Shown here: positions 17,146-26,567 of the stretch, one piece after another
How positions within the stretch are numbered: the first letter of the stretch is position 1
How the letters are laid out: every line of letters starts with the position of its first letter
From: Gemmatimonadaceae bacterium
GTDB taxonomy: Bacteria; Gemmatimonadota; Gemmatimonadetes; Gemmatimonadales; Gemmatimonadaceae
Direction of reading: 5' to 3'
Assembly: GCA_025934775.1 (NCBI GenBank)
Contig: JAICWO010000002.1
Coordinates: 62,001-126,000, forward strand
DNA: 64,000 bases
The notes under the pieces: generated by a model
The model's database searches: none
What the model was told of the DNA's origin: nothing
What the model saw: the letters and a program-made list of their open reading frames with translations, nothing else
Program-made: the position numbers and the translations under genes

Positions 17146-18300
17146 TTAGGGATTTCTCACGTACACCACCGGCCCGCCGTGCGTCCGGAACGCGCCGGTG
17201 AGCGTGTCACCGTTCAACCGGCCCACGAAGACGTCCTCGGTGTCAGCGACTTGCTGGTTCCTGAGCAGCGCGAGCACCACGGTCTCGCCGCTTTGCCGGC
17301 CGAGCAAGGCGTCGATGCGGGCGTTCGTTCCGAACACCGTGTATTGCCCGCTGAGCGCGTCCGGGAGATCCGGGCTCGCCGCCTTCGATTCGATGTAGAG
17401 CGTGAGGCGATTCGCGAACGTCTGCTGATTGCCGGCCGGCGTGGCGCGAAACCGCCCCTCGATCGGCTCCGTCTGATCCGCGACCACGCTGATCGTCCCG
17501 GTGTTCAAGATCGCGACCGCGCCGAACACCCCGATGCCGCCCGAGATCCGGTTGATGATCCCGCTCCCGGTGAACGGATCATTGTTCGTGCGATAGTAAT
17601 CGTAGAAGTTCGAGTCCACCGCGGTGACGAGCGCGTCCTGGCGAAAGCCGGGAATGAAGACGTGCTGCAGCTCGTTGGCGAAGGGATTCCGCAGCGCACC
17701 CGAGATCCTGACCGACACGCTGTCGGTGAAGAGGAACAACGGGCCGAACGGGCTCTCGATGCGCACCGCGTACGTCCGCGCGCTCGCCGCCCGGTTCCAC
17801 ACGATGTTTAGCGTATCGTGATCGCGGTTGAACGTGCGCGTGAGCCCGCCGGCGCTCGTCACGTCGGCGCGAGGCACGCGCGTGTACGCGATCGCATCCT
17901 CGCCTTGCAAGGTATGGATGTGCAGCCGATATCGGCCGCCGCCGATCAGCAGGAATCCCGCCAGCGTGAACCGGTACACGCCGCGTCCAACGCCGTTCGT
18001 GCCTGGAACGGACGAATCCTCGATGCCCTCGAACGTGCGGCCCGTGGAATCGGTGATCTCGACGACCGCGCTGTCGATCGGAATTCCGCCGCCGGAGACG
18101 ATCGGATCGGCGGCGTTGAAGATCGAATCGGTCGTCGGCGCGGCGCCGGTGAGCGTGCGCTCGAGGAGGACGATCTGATTCGGCGCGCTCGTGTTCAACA
18201 CCGCGTGCACGACGATCGACGGCGTGGTGCTCGGCACCGTCACGGTGCCGAGATCGCAGGCGGCGAGGGCGAGGGTGGCGGCGAACAGCGCGCGTGTCAT
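17146..18300 (-). CDS. DUF4249-like outer-membrane lipoprotein
   Basis: A 384-residue lipoprotein: MTRALFAATLALAAC with the lipobox LAAC. The mature N-terminus (TPSIVVHAVLNTSAPNQIVLLERTL) followed by a beta-rich domain with VVEITDSTGRTFEG resembles DUF4249. In Bacteroidota such proteins pair with TonB-dependent receptors, and here too the receptor gene lies directly upstream in the same direction. The ATG at 18300 lies in the dispersed intergenic repeat (CATCCCGAGCG, read on the other strand as GGGATG). A longer frame exists upstream, but it only translates the repeat and would spoil the signal peptide. It probably cooperates with the receptor in uptake; ligand unknown. Confidence 0.65.
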   Translation of the reverse strand: MTRALFAATLALAACDLGTVTVPSTTPSIVVHAVLNTSAPNQIVLLERTLTGAAPTTDSIFNAADPIVSGGGIPIDSAVVEITDSTGRTFEGIEDSSVPGTNGVGRGVYRFTLAGFLLIGGGRYRLHIHTLQGEDAIAYTRVPRADVTSAGGLTRTFNRDHDTLNIVWNRAASARTYAVRIESPFGPLFLFTDSVSVRISGALRNPFANELQHVFIPGFRQDALVTAVDSNFYDYYRTNNDPFTGSGIINRISGGIGVFGAVAILNTGTISVVADQTEPIEGRFRATPAGNQQTFANRLTLYIESKAASPDLPDALSGQYTVFGTNARIDALLGRQSGETVVLALLRNQQVADTEDVFVGRLNGDTLTGAFRTHGGPVVYVRNP

Positions 18301-18442
18301 CCCGAGCGACCGAGCGGAGCGAGGGAGTCGAGGGATCTGGGCGCGTGGCGCGACGAGCCCAGATCCCTCGACTCGCCTCCGGCTCGCTCGGGATGACAGC
18401 GTTGGTTCGCTGCTCCGGCTCGCTCGGGATGACAGCGCTCGC
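18298..18442. repeat. Dispersed palindromic repeat (CATCCCGAGCG family), copy 1
   Basis: The whole gap between the receptor stop and the DUF4249 start is repeat. It begins CATCCCGAGCGACCGAGCGG and contains two 18-bp perfect inverted arms (GAGTCGAGGGATCTGGGC and its complement, about 18327-18375). It closes with CTCGCTCGGGATGACA and a second partial copy of that end at about 18415-18435. Similar elements lie at 39681-39862 and 48851-48960. On RNA it would fold into a strong hairpin inside the receptor-DUF4249 operon. The element also carries the DUF4249 start codon. Confidence 0.85.
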
Positions 18443-21400
18443 CTAAAACCGGACACTCACACCCGCCGACGGAAGAATGGGGAACTGCGAGATCGCCTCG
18501 CGTGTCGGCGGCGCCTTGGTGTAGTCGAATACATACAAGAACACGTTCTTCGCGTCGTACGCATTCACGAGACTGAGAAACGGAGAAATCGTCGCGCCGT
18601 GCGCGTGGAACACGCGCGTCACGTCGAGATCCAGCCGCTGCGTGCTCGGAAGCCGCGCCCCATTGCGTGCCCCGCCCATGAACTCCGCCATCGAGCCGCC
18701 GCCGCGCGTGTCGTAGTCGTTCACGCCGGGATCGTAGAATCGACGCACGATCTCGCCGACGATGTCCGTGTACGGCGTGCCTGTCGCGTAGCCGAAGCGG
18801 AGGCCAAGCACGTAGCGTGACAATCGCCAGCTCGCGACGAGGTTGAAATCGTGCCGGCGGTCGTGGCCGGGGAAATATCGCAGCGTGTCTTCCTGCCGCG
18901 TCGCCACCGCGTACGTGTACGAGATCCAGCCGCTGAACGGGCCGCGCTCGAACTGTCTGAGCAGCACGTCGACGCCGTACGAATCGCCGCTCACGTCGAA
19001 GAACTCGTCGCCGCGCACCGACGGATCTTCCTGCGGGTTCGACTCGAGCAGCCGGCTGTACTTCTTGTAGAACGTTTCCACGCGCGCGTACCGCGTGTCG
19101 CCGAACCAGTGCTCGCCGCCGAGGATGTAATGCCACGCCGACGATACGGGCGTGGTGCGGTCGCTCGTCACCCAGAAGTCGAATAGGCGAACTGGAATGT
19201 CTTCGCGATCGAGCGAGTGCATCCATTGCGAGAAGCGCCCAACCGCGCCCGTGACCGCGGTGCTCGGCGACAGGAAGTACTTGCCCGAGAGTCGCGGCGA
19301 GATCCCCGTCCACCCCGTCCCGGTCAGGTGCTCCACCCGCAGGCCATCCTGCACCAGCAGCGACGGCGTTGCGCGCCAGAGGTCGTCGTAGAAGACGCCC
19401 GCGGCGCTCGGCGCCTGGTGCAGGTCGTAGAGGTTCGTGCTCGCGTCGAGCGACTTGGCGTTGTATCGCACGCCGTACGACGTGAGCTCGTAGCCGATCG
19501 ATCGGTCGTGCGCCGCGGTGTGCGCCGCGACCTCGCCCGAGGCGCTCCGGTCGAGCACCGCGTTCTGGAGCGTGAGCGACCCGTCACCCAGGTCGAGCGC
19601 CGTCGCGAAGCGCGAGACGGACGCGCGCTGCTCGAGCGTCGTGCTGTCGCCGAGCAGCCAGTGGGCCGCGTTCGCGCGCAGCGTATGCGTGAGCGTCGCG
19701 CCGGCGACGGTGTTCCCCCAGCCGAACTTGAACGTGCCGCCGCTCGCGTTCGCGCCCGTCGAATCGCCGAACGAGGCGATGTTGGCGTCGAGCGCGTCGG
19801 AGCCGTCGTACGCCGTCAGCGACAGCTTGGTGCGCGGCGAGAACGCGTACGTCGCATGTATCTGCTCATCACGAAAGTGGTATGGCAGCTCCTGGCTGCT
19901 GATCAGGCTCACGAACTTGTCGGCGTACGTCCGGCGTCCGGCGACCGACCACGTGCCGCGGCCGCCCGCGAACGCACCGCCCAGGTCCAGCGTCGACGCG
20001 AGCACCGACAGATCGGCTTGCCCGTGTACGCCCGGCCGCGCCTCTTCGGCCGAGTGCACGTCGAGCACGCTGGAGAGGCGGCCGCCGTACCGCGCTGGGA
20101 AGCCGCCCGTCATCAGCGTCACGTCGCCCACGGTCGGATCGATGAAGGTGCTGAACAATCCGCCGAGGTGAAATGGATTGTAGATCGGATAGCCGTCGAT
20201 GAGGATCAGATTCTGATCCGACTCGCCGCCGCGCACGTTCAACCCGGTCGAGAAATCGTTGCGCGCCTCGACGCCGGGTAATAGTTGCACTGTGCGAATA
20301 ATGTCGGGCTCGCCGAATTTCGGCACCGCCTCCGCCGCGCGCGCGGTCAGCTGCACCGTGCCGACGTTCGGCCGCGACTCGAAGATCTCGCGCTCCACCG
20401 GCCGCGCCGAGGTGCGCACCGCGCCGAGGATGGCGGCCTCGGTGGTGAGCCGGAAGTTCACGAGCGTCGTCTCGCCCGCGCGCACCGCGACCGTGTCGTC
20501 GATCTGCTTGTAGCCGAGCAGCCGCGCGCGGACGATCACGCTGCCGGCGTGCACGCCGCCGATCGCGTACCGTCCCTGCGCATCGGCAATCGCGCCGCGC
20601 TGCGTTCCGGCGATCGTGACCGACGCGCCGGCGCGCGGCTCGGCGTTGCTCGCGTCGATCACTTGGCCGGCGACGACGCCCGTGCCGTCGCGCGTCGCCG
20701 GGCGCTGCGCGCGGAGCGCGGGTGCGACGGCGAGAAGCAACGCGAGCGCGACGGATGCGTAGCGTGTGAGAATCGTTTTGTGAATGTCGCGCGCGTCCTC
20801 GATGCGCGCCTTGTCGAGCTCGAGATGGGCCGGTCCGATCAGGAATGGATGCACCTGATTGCCGCCGGCCGCGCCGTGCGCGCCGATCTGGTCGTCGAAT
20901 GAAACGATCTCGTAGCCGTCATACGCGCCGAAGATGGTCACGTCCCCCGAATTCGCCTGTGAAGCGACCCGCTCGATGGCGCGCACCACGATTTCGCTCG
21001 CCTCGTAGCGCGTGAGCGGGTTGGCGCCCTCCAGCACCATCACGCGGCCGTCGCTGATCGACGCGCGGCCGACCGCGCTCTCCACGTGTACGGCGTTGCC
21101 GCTGCGGGTTCCGAGCAATCCCACGCCGGGGTGCTCAAGGAGCCGCCGATAGAGCGTCGCTCGGCGCGGATCGCCGGCGATGTCGTCCAGCGAGAGCGGC
21201 TTGGGATCGTCGACGAAGTAGAGCAGGGCGAGGCAGGAGCTGTACGTGACGACGACGTCGTGCCGATGCTCCACCGCGTACTTCTCCGGCAGAATGAGCT
21301 CGCGGAGCCCGTACTTGCTCCGCAGCCAGTCGCGAATGCCGCGCATGGTGCGCCGCACGCCGGGCACGTTCGCCGGCGCGACCTCGGCCACCGTTTCCAA

Positions 21401-22471
21401 CACCTCCGGGCCGATCACGGAATACTCCGACGTGATCGCCGCGCTCTCGCGCGAATGCAGCGGATGCACGCCGCGCTGCGCGGCGTCGGCTTCGAGAATC
21501 TTCTGGATCGTGTGGCCGAGTGTCTCGCCGAAGCGCACGCGATAGCTGGCCGCCGGCGTCATGCCGTGATCCGAGAGCAGCACGAGATCATACTGGCGGC
21601 CGCCGTGATTCTCGATCATGCGCCGGATCTCGCGAATGCGCGCGTCGGTGCGCCGCAGGTCGCGCAGCGCCTGGAAGCTGGACGGGCCGAAGTGATGTCC
21701 GAGCTCGTCATACTGCATGAACGTGCTGTAGATGACCGGCACGCCGAGGTAGATGTCGAGCAGAATCGCCATCGTCTGCAGCTCGCGCACGACGACGTTG
21801 CTGAGGATGCGTACGAACGGAAACAGCCCCTCGCTGTGCGTCCGCCGGCCGGAGAGCTCGGAGGTCGAGCGCTCCCACTCCTCGCGCAGATATTCGAGCG
21901 CGGCCTGGACGATCATGCGCGCGATGCGGATGGGGTGCAGCACGATGAGCATCGCCATGCGCCAGCCGCCGAGGCGCTGGAAGACGGAGAGCCGCTGCCG
22001 CGTGGCGACGGTGAACGCGACCGTCTGCGCGTCGCCGTCGAGGAGATTCACATAGCTCGATCCCCCTGCCAGCGCGCCCGGCGCCGAGATGCGGTCGCGA
22101 ATGTACTGCACGCCCGCCGGCGTGTTGCACGTGATGACGCGGCCCAGCGGCTTGTCATAGAATCGGAACGCGGGGATGCCGTCGTTCTCGCCGTGAAAGA
22201 TGCCTGCCTGGCAGTAGGGGGTCGCGGAGGGGAGGCCGCAGAACCAGCGCCGCAGCGTGTAGCCCTCTTCGCGCACCATCGTCGAGAGGGTGGGGCAGTA
22301 GCCCAACTCGATCGCGCGGCGCAGCTCGACGTACGACAGTGCGTCGATTTGAAGCATCACGAGGCCGCGTCGTCCGTCGTCCGGTCGACGTTCGCGGCGG
22401 AACACACGATATTTCAGGGCGAAGTATCGTCGCAGCAGGCGCGCCTTCAGTGATCCCATGGCTGATCCCAT
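18443..22471 (-). CDS. Type I phosphodiesterase fused in frame to a TonB-dependent receptor
   Basis: One frame of 1342 residues. Residues 1-~560 are an alkaline-phosphatase-superfamily enzyme (type I phosphodiesterase/nucleotide pyrophosphatase). It has MLQIDALSY, the nucleophile region LPSATPYCQAGIFHGEN, MQYDELGHHFGP, LLSDHGMTP, and a C-terminal GAHGAAGGNQVHPFLIGP. From ~563 the sequence becomes a signal peptide (HKTILTRYASVALALLLAVA, then PALRAQ), a CarboxypepD_reg domain, a plug (LLPGVEARNDFSTGLNVRGG) and a full barrel ending SVRF. There is no stop between them. Codon 563 is ATT at 20785-20783, with GAGGA about 10 bases before it. The start could be 22471 or 22459, both overlapping the divergent ccdA start. 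A true fusion, an internal start or a sequencing frameshift all remain possible. Confidence 0.75.
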   Translation of the reverse strand: MGSAMGSLKARLLRRYFALKYRVFRRERRPDDGRRGLVMLQIDALSYVELRRAIELGYCPTLSTMVREEGYTLRRWFCGLPSATPYCQAGIFHGENDGIPAFRFYDKPLGRVITCNTPAGVQYIRDRISAPGALAGGSSYVNLLDGDAQTVAFTVATRQRLSVFQRLGGWRMAMLIVLHPIRIARMIVQAALEYLREEWERSTSELSGRRTHSEGLFPFVRILSNVVVRELQTMAILLDIYLGVPVIYSTFMQYDELGHHFGPSSFQALRDLRRTDARIREIRRMIENHGGRQYDLVLLSDHGMTPAASYRVRFGETLGHTIQKILEADAAQRGVHPLHSRESAAITSEYSVIGPEVLETVAEVAPANVPGVRRTMRGIRDWLRSKYGLRELILPEKYAVEHRHDVVVTYSSCLALLYFVDDPKPLSLDDIAGDPRRATLYRRLLEHPGVGLLGTRSGNAVHVESAVGRASISDGRVMVLEGANPLTRYEASEIVVRAIERVASQANSGDVTIFGAYDGYEIVSFDDQIGAHGAAGGNQVHPFLIGPAHLELDKARIEDARDIHKTILTRYASVALALLLAVAPALRAQRPATRDGTGVVAGQVIDASNAEPRAGASVTIAGTQRGAIADAQGRYAIGGVHAGSVIVRARLLGYKQIDDTVAVRAGETTLVNFRLTTEAAILGAVRTSARPVEREIFESRPNVGTVQLTARAAEAVPKFGEPDIIRTVQLLPGVEARNDFSTGLNVRGGESDQNLILIDGYPIYNPFHLGGLFSTFIDPTVGDVTLMTGGFPARYGGRLSSVLDVHSAEEARPGVHGQADLSVLASTLDLGGAFAGGRGTWSVAGRRTYADKFVSLISSQELPYHFRDEQIHATYAFSPRTKLSLTAYDGSDALDANIASFGDSTGANASGGTFKFGWGNTVAGATLTHTLRANAAHWLLGDSTTLEQRASVSRFATALDLGDGSLTLQNAVLDRSASGEVAAHTAAHDRSIGYELTSYGVRYNAKSLDASTNLYDLHQAPSAAGVFYDDLWRATPSLLVQDGLRVEHLTGTGWTGISPRLSGKYFLSPSTAVTGAVGRFSQWMHSLDREDIPVRLFDFWVTSDRTTPVSSAWHYILGGEHWFGDTRYARVETFYKKYSRLLESNPQEDPSVRGDEFFDVSGDSYGVDVLLRQFERGPFSGWISYTYAVATRQEDTLRYFPGHDRRHDFNLVASWRLSRYVLGLRFGYATGTPYTDIVGEIVRRFYDPGVNDYDTRGGGSMAEFMGGARNGARLPSTQRLDLDVTRVFHAHGATISPFLSLVNAYDAKNVFLYVFDYTKAPPTREAISQFPILPSAGVSVRF
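20783..20800 (-). promoter_or_regulatory. Possible internal ATT start with Shine-Dalgarno for the receptor part
   Basis: On the minus strand a GAGGA motif is followed about 10 bases later by ATT (20785-20783), then CACAAAACGATTCTC. Initiation at this ATT would give a textbook signal peptide and release a 780-residue TonB-dependent receptor. ATT is a very rare initiator, known for example from infC. No ATG, GTG or TTG in this frame is suitably placed. The site is an inference from spacing and product only. Confidence 0.3.
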
Positions 22472-23264
22472 GACGGATCGCCCGGGCGCGCGCGCTCCGG
22501 GCGGGATCTCCGCCCCTCGTTCCCCTCGCTTCTCTTCCGCCGTGTCAGGCAACGTTGGCGTCGCGATCGCATTCGGTGCGGGACTGGCCAGCTTTCTGTC
22601 TCCCTGCGTGCTGCCGCTCATTCCGAGCTACGTCACGTTCATCACGGGGATGACGATCGACGATGTGCAGCGCTCGCGGCGCATTGCCTTCATCCACGCA
22701 CTGCTGTTCGTCTTCGGCTTCTCGCTCATCTTCCTCGCGCTGGGTGCGTCGGCGACGCTGCTGGGGCGCGTGTTGTTCGCCTACCGCGCCTGGATCAGCC
22801 GGATCGGCGGACTCCTCGTGCTGGCGTTCGGACTGTACCTGCTGGGTGTCTTCAACCTAGGGGCTTTCTCGCGCGAACGCCGGATTCACATCAACAACAA
22901 GCCGCTCGGGTATCTGGGGACGGTCGTGGTCGGGCTCGCGTTCGGCGCCGGATGGACGCCGTGCATCGGCCCGATCCTCGGCAGCATTCTGACCTACGCC
23001 GCGACGCAAGCCGAGGTCTCGCGCGGCGTGCTGCTCCTCGGCGCGTACTCGCTCGGGCTCGCCGTGCCGTTCGTCATCGCCGCGATCGCGATCGACTGGT
23101 TCCTCGGCGCGTTCCAGGCGTTCCGCGGCAAGATGGTCTGGGTGACGCGCGTCTCCGGCGCCGTGCTCGTGATCGTCGCGATATTAATGATCACGAATTA
23201 CATGACTGTGATTACCGGCGTACTCCAGGGGTTCACGCCGCAGGCGCTCAAGCAGGTGCTGTGA
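22458..23264 (+). CDS. ccdA: CcdA-type thiol-disulfide transport membrane protein
   Basis: A 268-residue polytopic membrane protein of the CcdA/DsbD-beta family. The two conserved Cys-Pro elements are visible: FLSPCVLPLIPSYV (about residues 48-61) and GAGWTPCIGPILG (about 157-169). About six membrane segments are apparent. CcdA passes reductant from cytoplasmic thioredoxin to extracytoplasmic thiol proteins for cytochrome c maturation. The first 28 residues are Pro/Arg-rich and not family-like. GTG 22542 is a plausible true start. ATG 22458 lies on top of the divergent phosphodiesterase start, so expression of the two is probably linked. Confidence 0.85.
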   Translation: MADPMTDRPGARAPGGISAPRSPRFSSAVSGNVGVAIAFGAGLASFLSPCVLPLIPSYVTFITGMTIDDVQRSRRIAFIHALLFVFGFSLIFLALGASATLLGRVLFAYRAWISRIGGLLVLAFGLYLLGVFNLGAFSRERRIHINNKPLGYLGTVVVGLAFGAGWTPCIGPILGSILTYAATQAEVSRGVLLLGAYSLGLAVPFVIAAIAIDWFLGAFQAFRGKMVWVTRVSGAVLVIVAILMITNYMTVITGVLQGFTPQALKQVL

Positions 23265-23270
23265 ACTGAC

Positions 23271-23433
23271 TTGGCTACGAATGGTCGGCTACGAATGGAG
23301 CGAAAAAGGCCGAATCAATCGAATTTGTTTCTCGGCCGTGATGATTCGATTCACGGCTCGTTGCGGAGCGACGCCTGCACGATCACGGAACAAATTCGGT
23401 TGATTCGCCCCTTTTTGCTCAATTCGTAGCCAA
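23271..23433. repeat. Long intergenic palindrome between convergent genes
   Basis: The gap between ccdA and the convergent receiver gene is almost entirely an inverted repeat. The left arm 23287-23331 pairs with 23387-23433 over about 45 bases with few mismatches (shared core CGAATCAA and AATTTGTT). The left side carries a tandem duplication of GGCTACGAATGG at 23273 and 23287. A nested hairpin GCCGTGA/TCACGGC sits in the loop at 23335-23357. It probably works as a bidirectional terminator. Its size and the duplicated arm also suggest a small mobile or repeat-derived element. Confidence 0.75.
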
Positions 23434-23438
23434 GCCGT

Positions 23439-23807
23439 TCAACTCATCTCCGCCCACCCCGCCACGCGCGCGATGAGCTCGCGCGCGGGCACCGGCTTCA
23501 CGAGCACGTCCGCGCATCCCGCGGCAAGGCAGCGGTCGCGCGTCGCCTGGTCGTCGTGGCCCGTGAGCGCGATGAACATCCGACAGCCTGCCGCACGCAA
23601 CGGTTCGATCAACACCAAACCGTCGCCGTCGGGGAGCGTGAGATCGAGCAGCACCACGTCCGCCGGATCGCTTCGCGCCGCGCCGAGCGCGTCGGCGATA
23701 GACGCCGCGGTCGTCACGCGGTGCCCGGCGCTCTCGACCAGCACGCGCATCGCGCTCGCCACGATGTCGCTGTCTTCTACGACGAGAATGTGAGCCTGAT
23801 CCGGCAC
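23439..23807 (-). CDS. Single-domain response regulator (receiver)
   Basis: A 122-residue CheY-like receiver starting at GTG 23807. It has the acidic pair (VVEDSD), the phospho-acceptor Asp in VVLLDLTLPDGDG, Thr in FIALTGHDD and the conserved Lys in VLVKPVPARE. No output domain is attached, so it acts by protein contact or phosphotransfer. It lies 8 bases downstream of a sensorless histidine kinase gene and is almost certainly its partner. Confidence 0.92.
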   Translation of the reverse strand: MPDQAHILVVEDSDIVASAMRVLVESAGHRVTTAASIADALGAARSDPADVVLLDLTLPDGDGLVLIEPLRAAGCRMFIALTGHDDQATRDRCLAAGCADVLVKPVPARELIARVAGWAEMS

Positions 23808-23815
23808 GCGTGCGG

Positions 23816-24652
23816 TCAGTCGGCGGCTTGTTCCAACGGAACGGTGAAGAAGAACCGGCTGCCTCTTCCCAGCTCGCTCTCCACCCAGATCCGCCCGCCG
23901 TGCAGCTCGACGAGCTTGCGCGCGATCGTCAGTCCGAGTCCCGTGCCATGGTGCGGGCGCGACGGCGTGGCGTCGACCTGCGCGAACTCGCGGAAGATGA
24001 GATCGTGGTGCTCCGGTGCGATGCCCACGCCCGTGTCGCCCACCTCGACGCAGAGCGTGTCGTCCGGCCGCTGCGCATAACGCTCGGCGCGCAGCCAGAC
24101 GCGGCCGCCGTTCGGCGTGAAGTCGATCGCGTTGCCAAGCAGGTTGCCGATGATGTGCGTGATCTTCTCGCGATCCGCCGTCAGCGGCGGCACGTCGCCG
24201 ACGACTTCGATCGAGAGCGCGAGGTGCTTCTTCTTGATCAACGGCTCGTTGATGCCGCTCACCTGCTCGAGCACCTCGCGAATCGCGAATCGCGTCGGGA
24301 CGAGCGCGAGCTGGTTGGCCGCTCCGCGCGCGTAGGTGAGGATCTCGCCCACCTGGTTGAGCAATTGGCGGCCGCCGCTGATGATGCCGCGCACGCTCTC
24401 CATCTGCCGAGGCGAGAGGTCGCCGAGGATGCCATCGCGCAGGATCTCCGCGTGCGTGATCACCGCCGTGAGCGGCGTGCGCAGATCGTGCGAGATGTTC
24501 GCCAGAAACTGCGTCTTGAGCGCGTCGCGCGCGCGCAGCTCGGCGATCTCGACGATCGCCTCCTTGAGCTGCGACTCGAGCGCGGCGAGGCGGGGATCGT
24601 CGCCCGAGACGGGGGAGCGCCTGGCTTCGTCTGCGATTTCTGTGCGGCTCAT
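23816..24652 (-). CDS. Soluble histidine kinase without a sensor domain
   Basis: A 278-residue kinase. A short coiled N-terminus (about residues 20-42) leads into HisKA ([20 protein letters not shown]). The HATPase domain follows with [23 protein letters not shown] and [13 protein letters not shown]. It has no PAS, GAF or membrane segment, so signal input must come from another protein. It sits between an ABC exporter gene (15 bases upstream) and the receiver gene (8 bases downstream), all in one direction. Confidence 0.9.
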   Translation of the reverse strand: MSRTEIADEARRSPVSGDDPRLAALESQLKEAIVEIAELRARDALKTQFLANISHDLRTPLTAVITHAEILRDGILGDLSPRQMESVRGIISGGRQLLNQVGEILTYARGAANQLALVPTRFAIREVLEQVSGINEPLIKKKHLALSIEVVGDVPPLTADREKITHIIGNLLGNAIDFTPNGGRVWLRAERYAQRPDDTLCVEVGDTGVGIAPEHHDLIFREFAQVDATPSRPHHGTGLGLTIARKLVELHGGRIWVESELGRGSRFFFTVPLEQAAD

Positions 24653-24667
24653 GGGTTCATTGTATCG

Positions 24668-26461
24668 TCAATCACTTGCGGCCGCCAACTCGCCCGCGCC
24701 GTCGGACTCGATCGACTCCTCGAGCTGCTGCCGATTGAGCAGCGACCAGTAGCGGCCCCCCGCCGCGAGAAGCTCGCCGTGCCGCCCCTGTTCCACGATC
24801 CGGCCTTCGTCCAGCACGATGATCCACGTGGCATCCCGGATCGCGCTGACGCGGTGCGAAGCGATGAGCGCCGTCCGGCCGGCGAGCGTCTCCCGGAGCG
24901 ATCGCAGGATCTCCGCTTCGGTGTGCGTGTCCACGGCGGAGAGCGCATCGTCGAGCAAGACGATGCTCGGCTTCCGCGCCAGCGCACGCGCGAGGGCGGC
25001 GCGCTGCTTTTGACCGCCGGACAGATTGATTCCGCGCTCGCCGAGGAGAGTCTCGTACCCTCCCGGAAATGCATCGATCGTCTCGTCGAGTTGCGCCACA
25101 CCCGCTGCCCATCTCCCGGCCGGCTCGTCTTCCGTACCATACGTGAGGTTCGAGCCGATCGTGTCGCTGAAAAGAAAACTCTCCTGCGGCACGTACCCGA
25201 TCTGGCGCCGCAGGTCGCCGATCGACAGCTCGCGGATGTCGATGCCATCGATGAGGATCTTGCCTTCCTGCGGATCGAAGAGCCGCGGGACCAAGTCCAT
25301 TAACGCACTCTTGCCGCTCCCCGTTGCGCCGACCACGCCGATCGTGGCGCCGGCTGGCGCGGAGAAGCTGATGTCGCGAAGCACCCATCGCGTGGGCTGT
25401 CCCTGCTCGGTCGGGTAGTGGAAGCCAACGTTCCGAAACTCGATCGACCGGCCGGTCGCGGCCGCCGGAAGCGTGCGAGGCGCGGCCGGCTCTGACAGCG
25501 CCGGCTTCGCATCGAGAATGTCGAGCAGCCGCGTCATCGACGCGGCGCCGCGCTGGAACAGATTGATCACCCAGCCGAGCGCGATGAGCGGCCACGTGAG
25601 CATCGCGAGATACATCCCGAACGCGACGAACGCACCGATGCTGATCGTGCCGTTCAGCACGAGGATGCCGCCGAAGCCGACGACCGCGACCATGCCGAGT
25701 CCGGCGAAAATCGAGAAGCCCGGCTGCATGATTCCATACATGTGGGCGAGCCGCATGTTCTTCACGAGATAGCCTTCGTTGAGCGCCGCGAAGCGCTCCA
25801 TCTCGGCGTGCTCCTGACGGAACGCGCGCACGATCCGCACGCCCGCGAGGTTTTCCTGCGCCAGCGTTGTGAGATCGCTGAAGTGCGCCTGCACGGCCTC
25901 GAAGCGCGCGTGGATGTGCCGGCCGAGCATGAGGCCGATCATCGGCAGGATCGCCATCGGCACCGCGGCGATCAGCGTCAGGCGCGCCGAGATGTGCAGC
26001 ATGAAACCGAGCGCGAACGCGCCGCCCGCGATCGTGTTCGTGAGATACATGATCGCCGGCCCGGCAGCCATGCGTACGGCGCTCAGGTCGTTCGTGAGCC
26101 GGGCCATGAGGTCGCCCGTGCGCATGCGCGCGTAGTAGATCGGGTCGACTTTCTCGAGATGCGCGAAGAGGTCGTTTCTGAGATCGTACTCCATCCAGCG
26201 GCTCACGCTGTTGAGCAATTGCCGCATGAGGAACCGGCCGACCCCGCCCACGAGCGTGACGCCGATCATCGCCCCGCCGAGGAGCCAGATCGAGCGGAGC
26301 GGCGCGCCGGCGCGAATGCCGTCGAGTGCGCGCTGGAGCAGCCACGGGACGACGCTCGAGAACGCGGCGGCGAAGATGACGAGGACGAGCCCGAACGCAA
26401 CAGAACGACGGTACGGGCGGTAATACGGAAGGAGCCGTCGGAGCGAGCGCAGGGTTGGCAT
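24668..26461 (-). CDS. ABC exporter half-transporter (membrane + ATPase)
   Basis: A half-transporter of about 597 residues. Six membrane helices lie in the first ~310 residues (for example FGLVLVIFAAAFSSVVPWLL). An ATPase domain follows with Walker A GATGSGKS, signature LSGGQKQRAALARALA, Walker B IVLLDDALSAVD and the switch His in IASHRVSA. This is the MsbA/MdlB-like multidrug or lipid exporter type; substrate not predictable. ATG 26461 (MPTLRSLRRLLPYYRPYRR) was chosen; GTG 26473 adds four residues. It is upstream of the kinase/receiver pair in the same direction. Confidence 0.9.
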   Translation of the reverse strand: MPTLRSLRRLLPYYRPYRRSVAFGLVLVIFAAAFSSVVPWLLQRALDGIRAGAPLRSIWLLGGAMIGVTLVGGVGRFLMRQLLNSVSRWMEYDLRNDLFAHLEKVDPIYYARMRTGDLMARLTNDLSAVRMAAGPAIMYLTNTIAGGAFALGFMLHISARLTLIAAVPMAILPMIGLMLGRHIHARFEAVQAHFSDLTTLAQENLAGVRIVRAFRQEHAEMERFAALNEGYLVKNMRLAHMYGIMQPGFSIFAGLGMVAVVGFGGILVLNGTISIGAFVAFGMYLAMLTWPLIALGWVINLFQRGAASMTRLLDILDAKPALSEPAAPRTLPAAATGRSIEFRNVGFHYPTEQGQPTRWVLRDISFSAPAGATIGVVGATGSGKSALMDLVPRLFDPQEGKILIDGIDIRELSIGDLRRQIGYVPQESFLFSDTIGSNLTYGTEDEPAGRWAAGVAQLDETIDAFPGGYETLLGERGINLSGGQKQRAALARALARKPSIVLLDDALSAVDTHTEAEILRSLRETLAGRTALIASHRVSAIRDATWIIVLDEGRIVEQGRHGELLAAGGRYWSLLNRQQLEESIESDGAGELAAASD

Positions 26462-26567
26462 ATGCTTTGCCACGGCTCAGCTCACTTGCCTCGGGTGGGT
26501 GCATCTGCGCGCCCCGAGTGCCCAGATTGTACGGCAGCGGCACGCACATTCACGAGGAGCCTTTCCC

